Below the pieces are notes generated by a model that saw nothing but the letters and a program-made list of their open reading frames with translations, did no database searches and was not told the origin of the DNA. This document shows, in pieces, positions 37,382 through 47,032 of a DNA stretch of 64,000 nt (within the stretch, counting starts at the first letter, position 1; each line of letters opens with the position of its first letter). A program made the position numbers and the translations under genes. The DNA is taken from contig NZ_JAMXFA010000006.1 of assembly GCF_025370785.1 (NCBI RefSeq), positions 156,924-220,923 of the forward strand, in the 5' to 3' direction. This DNA is from Laspinema olomoucense D3b. Lineage in GTDB: Bacteria; Cyanobacteriota; Cyanobacteriia; Cyanobacteriales; Laspinemataceae.

Positions 37382-37404
37382 GGCGGCAATGCCGCCTTTT
37401 TTTT
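37382..37404 (+). terminator. Terminator after the DHOD-like gene
   Basis: GGCGGC (37382-37387) and GCCGCC (37391-37396) form a perfect stem with an AAT loop, followed by T8 (37397-37404). Confidence 0.88.
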
Positions 37405-37463
37405 GTCCCTATTATCCGCATCAGCATCAAATCGGCACAGTTCAACGTTCTGGTTCAACGTCC

Positions 37464-37511
37464 CGACTTCAGTCGTTATCCCTCTTGTTTGTAGTAACGA
37501 CTTCAGTCGTT
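37464..37511. repeat. Two copies of the CGACTTCAGTCGTT repeat
   Basis: CGACTTCAGTCGTTA at 37464-37478 and TAACGACTTCAGTCGTTT at 37494-37511 are hairpins of the same family as 36244-36261. They lie between the terminator and pfk. Confidence 0.7.
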
Positions 37512-37687
37512 TCTTCCCCACTTCTGCTCAATATCAGCCCATATTTATTAAAAAATATGAAAAAATCATCACCAAACCCCCGGCCCCACCAAACTAAAAA
37601 AGGCAGTTAAATTTTAAAATGCAAGAGAAACGTCTGGAATCTTGCCGGTTAAAGTTCATCGAGTCCAGCCTAAATGAGGAGAAGTTC

Positions 37688-39967
37688 ATGCATCAGAAAA
37701 AAAGACTAGGGGTATTAACCAGTGGGGGAGACTCGCCGGGAATGAATGCGGCGGTTCGGTCCGTGGTTCGGTCTGCGATCGCCCAGGGAATCGATGTATT
37801 TGCCATTTATGAAGGCTATCAGGGGATGGTGGAGGGGGGACAATGCGACCTGGAAAACCCGCGCCGTGTGGCTCCCGATGCCGAGGCTTGTATTCGGCAA
37901 CTGCATTGGTATGACGTGGCGGGTATCTTGCATAAAGGGGGGACGATTATCGGAACCGCGCGATCGGCCCAATTTCGGACCCGGGAAGGCCGATTACAGG
38001 CGGTTCGGAATTTATTAGCCCATGATATCGATGGATTAGTGGCGATCGGGGGGGATGGGAGTCTCACCGGCGCTCACTTATTCCGCAGGGAATGGCCTGA
38101 ATTGGTCGCTGAACTCCTAGAACGAGGTGAGATTGATACCGAAGTCGCCGAACGTCACCGGCACTTGACCATTGTCGGATTAGCGGCATCCATCGATAAT
38201 GATATGTATGGCAGCGACATGACCATCGGGACCGATACTGCCCTCCACCGCTTAACCGAAGCTGTAGACTCGATTTCCTCCACGGCTGCCAGTCATCAGC
38301 GCACCTTTGTGGTGGAAGTGATGGGACGGCATTGCGGCTATCTGGCGTTAATGGGGGCATTGGCCACAGGTGCAGACTGGGTATTGATTCCCGAATGTCC
38401 TCCCGAGGGCGACTGCTGGGAGGAAAAAATGTGCCAAGTCTTACAAGCCGGTCGAGAATCTGGGCGTCGTGATACCATTGTGATTGTCGCCGAAGGTGCG
38501 AAAGACCGTCACGGCAACCCAATTTCCTGTGAATATGTGCGACAAGTGCTAGAAGAAAAACTCGGGGAAGATGCCCGAGTTACCATTTTAGGCCATGTGC
38601 AACGAGGCGGGTCACCGACAGCCTTTGACCGTAACTTAAGCACTTTGTTGGGTCATGCTGCGGTCCAGGCGTTCCAAACTGCCACCCCCGAGACTGAATC
38701 GGTCCTGATTGGAATGCGGGGAAACCGGGTTTATCAAGCGCCGTTGATGCATTGTGTGGAACAAACCCATGCCGTGAGTCAGGCGATCGCCGATGGAGAT
38801 TATGCTAAAGCGATGGATCTGCGGGGAGAAAACTTTAAAAACGCCTATCAAATCTTGCATACCCTGATGCAAGCCAAACCCAGTACCCCCGCCCATCATG
38901 ACCTAAAACCCTTAAGATTCGCCATTCTCAACTGTGGCGCAACGGCCCCGGGAATGAATACCGCCGTTCGTGCAGCAGTCCGACTGGCGATCGATAAAGG
39001 ACATACCATGTTAGGGGTCGAACATGGATTTCGGGGCTTAATTGAGGGTCACATTAAAGAATTAAACTGGTTAAGTGTGCGAGGATGGGCCACCACTGGC
39101 GGTTCTGAACTGGGGACTAGCCGCAAAATTCCCCAAAGCAAAGATTTTTATGCGATCGCCCGTCAAATCGAGCGCTATGACATTAATGGACTGCTGATTA
39201 TTGGCGGTTGGAGTGGTTATCAAGCCGCCTATCAACTGTACTCCCAGTGTGAAACCTTCCCCGCCTTCAACATCCCGATACTTTGTATCCCTGCCTCGAT
39301 TAACAACAATCTCCCCGGCTGTGAATTGAGTATCGGGGCGGATACTGCCTTGAATAATATCATCGAAGCGGTGGATAAAATCAAGCAATCTGCTGTTGCA
39401 TCCAACCGCTGCTTTTTAGTCAAAGTCATGGGACGGTACTGCGGATACTTAGCCGTGATGAGTGGCTTGGCAACCGGGGCGGAACGAGTGTATATTAACG
39501 AGGAAGGCGTCGCCCTCACGGACTTGCAAAAAGACCTCGCTACCCTGATTACGGGATTTAAACAAGGCAAACGAGTGGGTTTAATTATCTGCAATGAAAA
39601 CGCTCATCCGGTGTATGATAGCGACTTCATCTGTGATTTGTTTGCCGAAGAAGGGAAAGAAGTGTTTCAAGTGAGAGAAGCCATTTTAGGCCATCTCCAA
39701 CAAGGCGGTGACCCCACCCCGTTTGATCGCATCCAAGCCACCCGCTTCTCGGCGATCGGTCTAAACTTCCTCATTGAACAAGCCCAAAGACCCTCACCCA
39801 CCGGGGCTTTTATGGGAACAGAAGCCGGTAATGTGCGATTTATTGACCTAGGGATGATTCCGCGTATGGTAGACAAAGAACACCAACGCCCCAAAGAACA
39901 ATGGTGGATGGAAACCGCTGCGATCGGCAAAATCCTCGCTCACACTGCACCCACAACTCAAAGGTGA
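37688..39967 (+). CDS. pfkA: Double-length eukaryote-type 6-phosphofructokinase
   Basis: A 759-residue tandem PFK, about twice the bacterial length. The N half (about residues 1-385) has LTSGGDSPGMNAAVRS, the catalytic IDND with D170 and D172, GTDTALHRLTEAVDSI and VEVMGRHCGYLAL, and should phosphorylate fructose-6-phosphate. The C half (about 400-755) repeats the fold (CGATAPGMNTAVRAAVRL, GADTALNNIIEAVDKIKQSA), but the catalytic Asp is replaced by N539 in SINNNLPG, as in animal and fungal PFK-1 where this half is regulatory. Wording in both halves is strikingly close to mammalian PFK-1. The start is the ATG at 37688, with GAGGAG upstream; an ATG at 37619 is less likely. Confidence 0.93.
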   Translation: MHQKKRLGVLTSGGDSPGMNAAVRSVVRSAIAQGIDVFAIYEGYQGMVEGGQCDLENPRRVAPDAEACIRQLHWYDVAGILHKGGTIIGTARSAQFRTREGRLQAVRNLLAHDIDGLVAIGGDGSLTGAHLFRREWPELVAELLERGEIDTEVAERHRHLTIVGLAASIDNDMYGSDMTIGTDTALHRLTEAVDSISSTAASHQRTFVVEVMGRHCGYLALMGALATGADWVLIPECPPEGDCWEEKMCQVLQAGRESGRRDTIVIVAEGAKDRHGNPISCEYVRQVLEEKLGEDARVTILGHVQRGGSPTAFDRNLSTLLGHAAVQAFQTATPETESVLIGMRGNRVYQAPLMHCVEQTHAVSQAIADGDYAKAMDLRGENFKNAYQILHTLMQAKPSTPAHHDLKPLRFAILNCGATAPGMNTAVRAAVRLAIDKGHTMLGVEHGFRGLIEGHIKELNWLSVRGWATTGGSELGTSRKIPQSKDFYAIARQIERYDINGLLIIGGWSGYQAAYQLYSQCETFPAFNIPILCIPASINNNLPGCELSIGADTALNNIIEAVDKIKQSAVASNRCFLVKVMGRYCGYLAVMSGLATGAERVYINEEGVALTDLQKDLATLITGFKQGKRVGLIICNENAHPVYDSDFICDLFAEEGKEVFQVREAILGHLQQGGDPTPFDRIQATRFSAIGLNFLIEQAQRPSPTGAFMGTEAGNVRFIDLGMIPRMVDKEHQRPKEQWWMETAAIGKILAHTAPTTQR

Positions 39968-40070
39968 ATTTCTTCGGGACACGGCTTCTGCCGTGTCCCT
40001 GACTGCTTTCTTGCAGAAAAACACGGTAAACTATAGGCTATGCTCTGAATCCTTGACCCGATTGCCTTCC

Positions 40071-41390
40071 ATGCCAGAACCTGTACAGCTTAATTTGTTT
40101 GATCCCATTCCCTCCTCTAGCGACCCCGAATGCGGGAGTGCGATCGCCCAAAGAACTGGGACATTTACTGATAATATGAAACTGCCGATCCATCGGTGGT
40201 TTCGTTACTCAGCGGGATTTTCAGCGGATTGGGTTGAAAGTGCGATCGGTGAACTGAATCCTCAAACTCTCTTGGATCCATTTGCTGGCTCCGGGACCGT
40301 TTCTGTGGTTGCCGATAAATTAGGCATCAATTCTTATGCCGTGGAAGCGCATCCGTTTGTGTATCGACTCGCCCAAGGTAAACTGGCTTGGAATACACCC
40401 ATCCCGGATTTTTTAGCCGCAATTGAAGAGATTCTACAGGTTGCTGCACAGCTTACCTCCACGTTTCCTCAACCCATTCCGGCACTTCTGAGTAAGTGCT
40501 ATACTGAGGCGGCCCTAGAGGATTTATTCAAAATTAAACAAGCCTATTTACAAGTTGCCCCCCACCTCTGTGAACCGCTCCAATCTCTAATTTTTCTGAC
40601 AATTTCTTCAATTTTACGAGTGTCTAGTTTTGTAGGAACAGCCCCGTGGCAATATGTTCTTCCTAATAAACGAAAGGCTAAAATTCATAATCCTTTTGAT
40701 GCTCTAACGTATCAAACCTTTTTGATGCAAGAAGACATGAGCTTGATGCAATCTTTAGGGCAGTTGCCTCGTTCTACTTTATTACAAGAAGATGCTAGAA
40801 CCTTACCAAATATCCCCGATAGTTCCATCGATTTAGTCATTACGTCTCCCCCCTATGCCAACAATTATGATTACGCTGATGCTACTCGCCTAGAAATGAC
40901 CTTTTGGGGGGAAGTGCAATCTTGGTCAGATTTACATGAAGCTGTTCGCAAGTTTCTAATTCGCTCTAACTCCCAGCACGTCTCCAAAGAGCGTCTTACC
41001 TTAAATACGCTAATGTCAGAGTCTGTTCTCAACCCGATTCGAGATGAATTATTCCCCATTTGTCAAGGGTTAGAACAAATCCGGGCAACGAAGAGTGGAA
41101 ACAAGGCATATCATACGATGATAGCCGCTTATTTTATCGATATGGCGAAAGTATTTCAAGCCCTTCATCGAGTAACCCGATCCGAGAGTAAAATCTGCTT
41201 AATCATCGGGGATTCAGCCCCTTATGGGGTTTACGTTCCGGTAGAAAAATGGTTGGGGGAATTAGCTCTTGCTGCTGGATTTGACCGTTGGTATTTTGAA
41301 GAACTCAGAAAACGCAACGTGAAGTGGAAAAATAGAAAACATCGGGTTCCACTCCATGAAGGAAAACTTTGGATACACAGGAGTCAATAA
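40071..41390 (+). CDS. Site-specific DNA methyltransferase (adenine-N6 or cytosine-N4)
   Basis: A 439-residue amino-methyltransferase. Motif I, the SAM loop, is DPFAGSGTV near residue 67; the catalytic motif IV is TSPPY near 261. The S/DPPY form and the order I then IV suggest an alpha or gamma-like N4-cytosine or N6-adenine enzyme. The region between them is long and may hold target recognition. I chose the ATG at 40071 over a GTG at 39993. It ends one base before the start of the partner nuclease gene, so the pair looks like a type II restriction-modification system. The recognition site cannot be read from the sequence. Confidence 0.85.
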   Translation: MPEPVQLNLFDPIPSSSDPECGSAIAQRTGTFTDNMKLPIHRWFRYSAGFSADWVESAIGELNPQTLLDPFAGSGTVSVVADKLGINSYAVEAHPFVYRLAQGKLAWNTPIPDFLAAIEEILQVAAQLTSTFPQPIPALLSKCYTEAALEDLFKIKQAYLQVAPHLCEPLQSLIFLTISSILRVSSFVGTAPWQYVLPNKRKAKIHNPFDALTYQTFLMQEDMSLMQSLGQLPRSTLLQEDARTLPNIPDSSIDLVITSPPYANNYDYADATRLEMTFWGEVQSWSDLHEAVRKFLIRSNSQHVSKERLTLNTLMSESVLNPIRDELFPICQGLEQIRATKSGNKAYHTMIAAYFIDMAKVFQALHRVTRSESKICLIIGDSAPYGVYVPVEKWLGELALAAGFDRWYFEELRKRNVKWKNRKHRVPLHEGKLWIHRSQ

Positions 41391-41391
41391 T

Positions 41392-42273
41392 ATGGCACAG
41401 TCACCTTCTCACAAATTCGGTCAAATATTAGGAAAGCTTTTGGAAGATATCGTATTATACGATATTTTAAAACCTCAACTAGAAAGGTTTACTGCCCCCA
41501 AAAATTACTATTTAGATTACCAAAAATCTCGTCTTGCTCGAAAGGGAAAAAAGGTGACTTGGGAAGATAAAGATGGAAATAAACATGATTTAGATTTTGT
41601 GATTGAGTTGGGGGGTACGGAAGAAAAACTTGGCCTTCCTCTAGCCTTTATTGAATCGGCGTGGCGGAGATACACCAAACACTCGAAAAATAAAGTCCAA
41701 GAAATTCAAGGGGCCATTTTACCAATTGTTCAACGGTATTCTCAGTTAAACCCTTTTTATGGTGTAGTCTTGGCTGGAGATTTTACTAAACCCGCTTTAG
41801 AACAACTAAAAAATCATGGATTTGCAGTTATTTATATTCCTTATATCGATGTCGTAAATGCTTTTAAAATTATCAATTTTGATATTGCTTTTGATGAAAC
41901 CACCCCCGACTATTTGTATGAAAATGCCTCGGAACAATTGAGATTGATAACTGACTCCGAAAAACAGCGGCTTCGACAGGCTTTAATGCAGGTTGCTAAA
42001 AAACAAGTCGAGGAATTTATGACAAAGCTACAGAATTGCCTTGAACGTCACATTACTCAAATTATGATTATGCCGCTGTTCGGAAACCGATATGACTTTA
42101 CTCGCCCGCAAGAGGCGATCGCCACACTGGATAACCTAGACTTAGAAAACCCTAGGGGTGATTTTCAACGGATTGAGGTTGTGATTGATTATAACAATGG
42201 AGATTCAATCCGCGCTACGTTTCAGAACAAACTGTTCCTCGCGGACTTTTTGAAAACTTTAGGCAACGAGTAA
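41392..42273 (+). CDS. Putative type II restriction endonuclease
   Basis: A 293-residue protein coupled to the methyltransferase (1-base gap, AGGAG before its ATG at 41392). A PD-(D/E)XK-like core is visible near residues 45-90: HDLDFVIE, then LAFIESAWRRY, in which the Asp, Glu and following residues are the likely metal site. The DNA is clearly AT-richer than its neighbours and uses more A/T-ending codons, which suggests acquisition by transfer. Identification rests mostly on context; the specificity family was not recognised. Confidence 0.7.
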   Translation: MAQSPSHKFGQILGKLLEDIVLYDILKPQLERFTAPKNYYLDYQKSRLARKGKKVTWEDKDGNKHDLDFVIELGGTEEKLGLPLAFIESAWRRYTKHSKNKVQEIQGAILPIVQRYSQLNPFYGVVLAGDFTKPALEQLKNHGFAVIYIPYIDVVNAFKIINFDIAFDETTPDYLYENASEQLRLITDSEKQRLRQALMQVAKKQVEEFMTKLQNCLERHITQIMIMPLFGNRYDFTRPQEAIATLDNLDLENPRGDFQRIEVVIDYNNGDSIRATFQNKLFLADFLKTLGNE

Positions 42274-42446
42274 GGGGCCTCACTATTGTTCTTGTTCAAC
42301 TCCAGCAAGTTGGAAATGGAACCCTTTGAGGATACTCTTTATAGAATCCTCCGGAGAAAATTTACTCAAAACCCAATTCGTAGGTTAGGATACCCCTATA
42401 ACTATCACAAACCTGATTGAGACAGGATTTGGAGGAATCATAACCT

Positions 42447-43787
42447 ATGTTATCTGAAATGACCCTATTTGATGAAGGGTTTTATTTGGCTAAAAATTCT
42501 GATGTCGCAGTAGCCGTTGCTAGTGGGATATTTAGTAGTGCAGCCCAGCATTTTTTTACATTTGGAGAGCAGGAAAAGCGCGATCCCAGTGCATTTTTCC
42601 AGACCGAATACTATCTATCGGAAAACCCCGACGTAGCGGCGGCGATTTCTCCAAATTTGACCGCGTTTGACCATTTTATTAATGTCGGTTACCGGGAAGG
42701 GCGAGATCCGACTCGCTTTTTTAATACCAACTTTTACGCCCAAACGAATCCGGATGTAGCGGAGGCGGTTCAGCAAGACCCCTTGACGGGTTTCTTCGCT
42801 CACTTTATAACAGTTGGGGCGCAGGAAGGTCGCACTCCTGTCGCCTTTTTTGATCCGACTTTTTATCTGGAACAAAACCCTGATGTTGCTGAGGGGGTTT
42901 CCCGAGGAGAGACGACGGCGATCGCCCATTTTGCCAACTTCGGTCAATCTGAGGGCCGCCTACCTCGTCGCTTATTTAATGAGATGTATGTCTTCGGGGA
43001 CAGTCTCTCCGATGATGGGAATTTGTTTGCCTTAACCTTGGGGATATTTCCTCCAGAACCCCTTTATGCCAATGGACGATTTAGTAATGGACCCGTCTGG
43101 TCAGAACTTCTGCCCTCTCGTCTCGGGTTAGAGGTAAATCCTCAGACCAATATTGCCTTTGGAGGGGCTACGACTTCTGATGTGAATTCGGGTAACTTGG
43201 AAAATCCGCTATTACCCCCCTTGCCCGGGTTGGAGACACAAATTGAGAGTTTTCTCGCCCAAACTCCTTTCTCTAATCCCAATGGATTATACGCCATCTG
43301 GGCAGGTTCTAATGATTACCTGAATGCGGGGATTACAGATGTGAATATTCCCGTGAATAATTTAGTGAATGCGGTGACGGAACTGGCGGAAGATGGTGCG
43401 CGGAATTTTATGGTGATGAACCTGCCGGACTTGGGTAACAATCCTGGAGTCAGAGATCGGGGACCACAAGCGCAGCAATTCCTCACCCAACTGTCGAATG
43501 CTCATAATACGGCTTTAGCTGCCGCGATGGCTAATTTAGACCAAAACCCGAATATTAATATTATTCTGGTTGATATCAATGGGTTGATCAATGATGTGTT
43601 TGCCAATCCCACTCAATACGGATTGACAAATGTCACTGACGCCGCCTTTGAATCCCCCGGAAGTAACCCGAATACTTTCCTGTTTTGGGATGAGGTCCAT
43701 CCCACCACTGCCAGTCACCAAATTATTACCGATGAGGCCCTCAAAACGGTGACTGATTTATCTCAATTGGTGAAGGTCATTCTGTAA
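42447..43787 (+). CDS. GDSL/SGNH hydrolase with N-terminal NPDVA repeats
   Basis: A 446-residue protein. Residues about 8-175 contain four repeats of roughly 42 residues following FYLxxNPDVAxAV...HFxxxGxxEGRxP. The same repeat is found in many large cyanobacterial surface or secreted proteins. Residues about 180-446 form an SGNH esterase: FGDSLSDDGN (block I Ser), NIAFGGATT (block II), WAGSNDYL (block III) and DEVHPT (catalytic Asp-His). No N-terminal signal peptide is visible, so non-classical (type I-like) export is possible. Substrate is unknown; lipase or esterase is the usual prediction. Confidence 0.88.
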   Translation: MLSEMTLFDEGFYLAKNSDVAVAVASGIFSSAAQHFFTFGEQEKRDPSAFFQTEYYLSENPDVAAAISPNLTAFDHFINVGYREGRDPTRFFNTNFYAQTNPDVAEAVQQDPLTGFFAHFITVGAQEGRTPVAFFDPTFYLEQNPDVAEGVSRGETTAIAHFANFGQSEGRLPRRLFNEMYVFGDSLSDDGNLFALTLGIFPPEPLYANGRFSNGPVWSELLPSRLGLEVNPQTNIAFGGATTSDVNSGNLENPLLPPLPGLETQIESFLAQTPFSNPNGLYAIWAGSNDYLNAGITDVNIPVNNLVNAVTELAEDGARNFMVMNLPDLGNNPGVRDRGPQAQQFLTQLSNAHNTALAAAMANLDQNPNINIILVDINGLINDVFANPTQYGLTNVTDAAFESPGSNPNTFLFWDEVHPTTASHQIITDEALKTVTDLSQLVKVIL

Positions 43788-43902
43788 CCCCACAACCGTT
43801 TAATGCGGTTTTTCGACTCAACTGGGTGACTCTGATTCAGAAGTTATCCGGCTCAACAAACCGTTTTGTAGGGGGAACAGTTTAGTGGGGGATACCATAG
43901 AG

Positions 43903-43941
43903 AATGCGGGCATCTTACTAGAGCAAGATACCCGCATTTTC
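43903..43941. terminator. Bidirectional terminator between the GDSL gene and ndhD
   Basis: Arms 43903-43916 and 43925-43938 pair over 14 positions with one mismatch and an 8-nt loop. T4 follows on the + strand and an A/T-containing flank precedes it for the converging ndhD transcript. Confidence 0.65.
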
Positions 43942-44014
43942 ATGATTTTATGCTGATATTTGGGCTAAGAGTGCTTTCCCAAAACATCGGGTTTTGAGCA
44001 GAATGCTCATCCCC

Positions 44015-45709
44015 TTAATCGGGACTAAATTCGGCGATTTTGGCGAGTGGGGGTAGGCTGGGTGCGTTGAAGCCGATGGTTTCTTCGGTCGATCGCACCT
44101 GGGCGTAGGCTTGGGTGGCTACGCTATTAATAGCCACGGTGGTGGTGTCATAGACTTGCATGGCAATTTTAGGATAACAACCGATCGCCACGATCGCCAC
44201 CAAAAAACTCAGGGCGATCGCTACTTCCCGAGGGCGACTATCAATAAACGCCGCTTCTCCCGGTAAGATACAATTTGTCCCAAAACAAACTGCCGCTTGG
44301 TTTTCAATAAAGTCTTCCCGTAACTCCGGATCAGTGATGTCACAAGCCGGAATTTCTTTCGACCCGTAGAAGGATCCGTGAAACACTTGGCGGACCATCG
44401 ACAGCAGATAAATCGGGGTTAGAATCACCCCAATTGCCGCGAGAAAGACCACGGCAATTCGGAAGGTCAGGCTATAAAAATCACTGGTGGCAATCCCAAT
44501 AAATACCGTCACTTCACTGGCAAATCCACTCATTCCCGGGAGGGCGAGGGATGCCATTGCACCGGCAGTATAGAGGGCAAAAACTTTGGGCATGAAAATC
44601 CCAATTCCCCCCATATCTTGCATGGTCATGGTATGGGTGCGGTCGTAGGTTACCCCCGTTAAGAAAAAGAGCACGGAGGCAATTAATCCGTGGGAAATCA
44701 TCTGCAACATTGCCCCATTAATCCCGAGGTCGGTGAAGGAGGCAATCCCAATTAACACAAATCCCATGTGGGAAACGGACGAGTAGGCCAGTCGCCGTTT
44801 CATGTTGGTTTGGGCAAAGGAAGTTAAGGCCCCGTAAACAATATTAACGACTCCCAAGGTGACTAAAACTGGGGCAAAATAAACATGAGCATCGGGCAGT
44901 AATCCCATGTTCATGCGCATTAATCCATACGCACCCATTTTTAATAACACCCCAGCCAAAATCATCGAAACCGGGGCGGATGCTTCGCCGTGGGCGTCGG
45001 GAAGCCAGGTATGGAAGGGGAAGGCGGCTAGTTTGACGCCAAATGCAATTAATAAACCAGCATAGAGGGGAAGTTGCAGGGCTAAGGGGAATTCTTTGAG
45101 GGCGATATCTGCAATATCAAAGGAAGCAGGGCCGGATCCCGAGAGGGCTAAGGCAAGTCCGGCAATTAGAATAAAGATGGAGGCCGCAGCCGTATAAAGT
45201 AGGAATTTAATGGCGGCATATTGCCGTTTCGGTCCGCCCCAGATACAGACGAGGAGATAGACGGGGACGAGTTCGATTTCCCACATGATGAAAAACAGCA
45301 GCAGGTCTTGGGCAATAAACACCCCCACCTGGGCTGCATATAACACCAGCATCAGGAAGTAGAACATTCGCGGTTTGCGGTCTACTTGCCATGCGGACAG
45401 CAGGGCCATGCTGGTGACAAATCCGGCCAGGAGGACCAAGGGCATGGAGATGCCATCGACGGAGACGGTCCAACTGATGCCGAGTTGGGGGATCCAGCTA
45501 AATTTTTCGACGAGTTGAAAGCCCGAAATTTGAGGATCGTAGTGTTGCCAGAAGAGGACGCACATGAGGGCGAAGTCAGCGATCGCCACTCCGGTTGCAT
45601 ACCAGCGCAACACGTTTCCATCGCGATCGGGAATCAGGGGAACCAGTAATGCCGCCACTAGGGGGAGCGCAAATATAGTAGTTAACCACGGAAATGAATC
45701 AGCAAGCAT
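44015..45709 (-). CDS. ndhD: NAD(P)H-quinone oxidoreductase subunit 4 (NdhD)
   Basis: A 564-residue proton-pumping subunit of the thylakoid NDH-1 complex, which takes electrons from ferredoxin for cyclic flow and respiration. About 14 hydrophobic helices are visible. Conserved features include the Glu in [61 protein letters not shown] and [17 protein letters not shown] tail of about 35 residues follows the last helix. NdhD paralogues differ between respiratory and CO2-uptake complexes; I did not assign the type. No other ndh gene is adjacent. Confidence 0.94.
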   Translation of the reverse strand: MLADSFPWLTTIFALPLVAALLVPLIPDRDGNVLRWYATGVAIADFALMCVLFWQHYDPQISGFQLVEKFSWIPQLGISWTVSVDGISMPLVLLAGFVTSMALLSAWQVDRKPRMFYFLMLVLYAAQVGVFIAQDLLLFFIMWEIELVPVYLLVCIWGGPKRQYAAIKFLLYTAAASIFILIAGLALALSGSGPASFDIADIALKEFPLALQLPLYAGLLIAFGVKLAAFPFHTWLPDAHGEASAPVSMILAGVLLKMGAYGLMRMNMGLLPDAHVYFAPVLVTLGVVNIVYGALTSFAQTNMKRRLAYSSVSHMGFVLIGIASFTDLGINGAMLQMISHGLIASVLFFLTGVTYDRTHTMTMQDMGGIGIFMPKVFALYTAGAMASLALPGMSGFASEVTVFIGIATSDFYSLTFRIAVVFLAAIGVILTPIYLLSMVRQVFHGSFYGSKEIPACDITDPELREDFIENQAAVCFGTNCILPGEAAFIDSRPREVAIALSFLVAIVAIGCYPKIAMQVYDTTTVAINSVATQAYAQVRSTEETIGFNAPSLPPLAKIAEFSPD

Positions 45710-46134
45710 CGCAGTGAGTTGTCTATTTTTAAAGGGGCCAGGGTCTTAATCTTGAACCTATTATCCCTGTTTTTGTAACATTTCTTTAACTTTACAAAAA
45801 GGGATTGAGGGAATTTTACAGGAAAGCGAAAATAAAAAGAATTTAGACAAAAACCCCTAAATGTAGGGGCAAGGCACTGGAGTTACGCTACATTTAGTGA
45901 TTTTTACCTAAGTCCGGGCTGTGAATCTTCTGATTCATACTCCTTGACTAGCCATTGATTTTTAAGAGGGTGTAGCATCTTGAATGCTCTATACATTCTA
46001 TTGTATATTAGCAAGCTGCAATTTACTGTTTATGAAAACCCCAAAAAAGTAGAAGCTGATCGCCTCATGAAATGATCCGAGGTGGGTCTGAAGTGCCGCC
46101 CACCTCTGGGAAGAAACCCCCAAGAAGGGGGAGA
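45710..46134. other. Intergenic region with inverted repeat 45857-45907
   Basis: No gene seen. CTAAATGTAG (45857-45866) and CTACATTTAG (45898-45907) are perfect 10-bp inverted repeats 31 bases apart, located about 150-200 bases upstream of ndhD. They could be a regulator site or an RNA stem. Confidence 0.45.
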
Positions 46135-46587
46135 TTAACCAGATGGTTGGTTTTGTCGCAGATGATGGACTAGAGCTTGAAGTCCGAGACGATAACTATC
46201 CGGACCAAACCCGCTAATTTGCCCAACAGCGATCGCCGCAATGTAGGAGTGATGGCGAAACGGTTCACGGCGATAAATATTGCTCAAGTGAACTTCCACC
46301 GTGGGAATATTAACCCCTGCGATCGCATCCCGGATGGCCACACTCGTATGAGTATAAGCCCCGGCATTAATCAAAATTCCTGAGTGCTGGTCCCGCGCCC
46401 CATGAATCGTATCCACCAGGACCCCTTCATGATTGGATTGCAACACCGACACCTTCACTTGCAAAGCCTTAGCCTCTGTTTCGAGCAAGCGATTAATATC
46501 TTCTAACGTCGCACTTCCATAAACTCCTGGCTCTCGTTGACCCAGGAGATTCAAGTTTGGCCCGTGCAGTACCAATATATTCAGCAA
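46135..46587 (-). CDS. aroQ: Type II 3-dehydroquinate dehydratase
   Basis: A 150-residue shikimate-pathway enzyme that removes water from 3-dehydroquinate. [18 protein letters not shown] at the N terminus contains the catalytic Arg/Tyr loop. [17 protein letters not shown] and [18 protein letters not shown] carry the catalytic His and substrate-binding residues. It is full length and lies 32 bases downstream of a 45-residue small gene. Confidence 0.95.
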   Translation of the reverse strand: MLNILVLHGPNLNLLGQREPGVYGSATLEDINRLLETEAKALQVKVSVLQSNHEGVLVDTIHGARDQHSGILINAGAYTHTSVAIRDAIAGVNIPTVEVHLSNIYRREPFRHHSYIAAIAVGQISGFGPDSYRLGLQALVHHLRQNQPSG

Positions 46588-46619
46588 TCGCAGATGCCTA
46601 CGCCTTTATCACTATAAAT

Positions 46620-46757
46620 TTACCGACGCCGACGGGGTTCGTTGACGGGAATAGGAATAGGTTCCGGTTCCGGTTCTGCCTCTGGACCGAGAAGGGCCTC
46701 AATAATTTTACGCGCCCATTCTTTTAATTTGTCGATTAGGTTATCTATATAATCCAT
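46620..46757 (-). CDS. Small 45-residue protein upstream of aroQ
   Basis: An ATG at 46757 with AAGGAG about 10 bases upstream opens a 45-codon frame ending TAA at 46620. The product starts MDYIDNLIDKLKEWARKIIE, an amphipathic helix, continues with an acidic Pro-Glu stretch (PEAEPEPEPIPIP) and ends PRRRR. The helix/PE/Arg pattern and good SD argue for a real gene; I recall similar small proteins in other cyanobacteria. Function unknown. It is likely co-transcribed with aroQ. Confidence 0.7.
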   Translation of the reverse strand: MDYIDNLIDKLKEWARKIIEALLGPEAEPEPEPIPIPVNEPRRRR

Positions 46758-47011
46758 TGAAAAGACAGCTCCTTGAATCCAGGCTATCGCTCTACTACTT
46801 GACGGCAGTGATTGATTGCCGTCTGTAACAGAATTGGAATTACTCTGTTTCTTTGATCATAACGAATCCTGAGAAATGAGCAAGTACACTCAACCGTACA
46901 AAACGGGCTTTTGGGGATCAGTCTTGGGGTTTTTACCCGGGGCATACCGCATATATAGACCTAAGTTAATAAGAAAACACTACAGGTAGTGCTTTAGGGA
47001 AAATATTAAGA
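46758..47011. other. Gap with short hairpin
   Basis: GACGGCA (46801-46807) and TGCCGTC (46817-46823) form a 7-bp hairpin. The region lies upstream of the small gene/aroQ unit and downstream of cinA; promoter elements were not identified. Confidence 0.4.
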
Positions 47012-47032
47012 ATGTTAAGCTATTCTTAACAT
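47012..47032 (-). terminator. Possible terminator overlapping the cinA stop
   Basis: ATGTTAAG (47012-47019) and CTTAACAT (47025-47032) pair perfectly over 8 bp. On the minus strand a T-rich tail (TCTTAATATTTT) follows. The hairpin includes the cinA stop codon. Confidence 0.45.
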
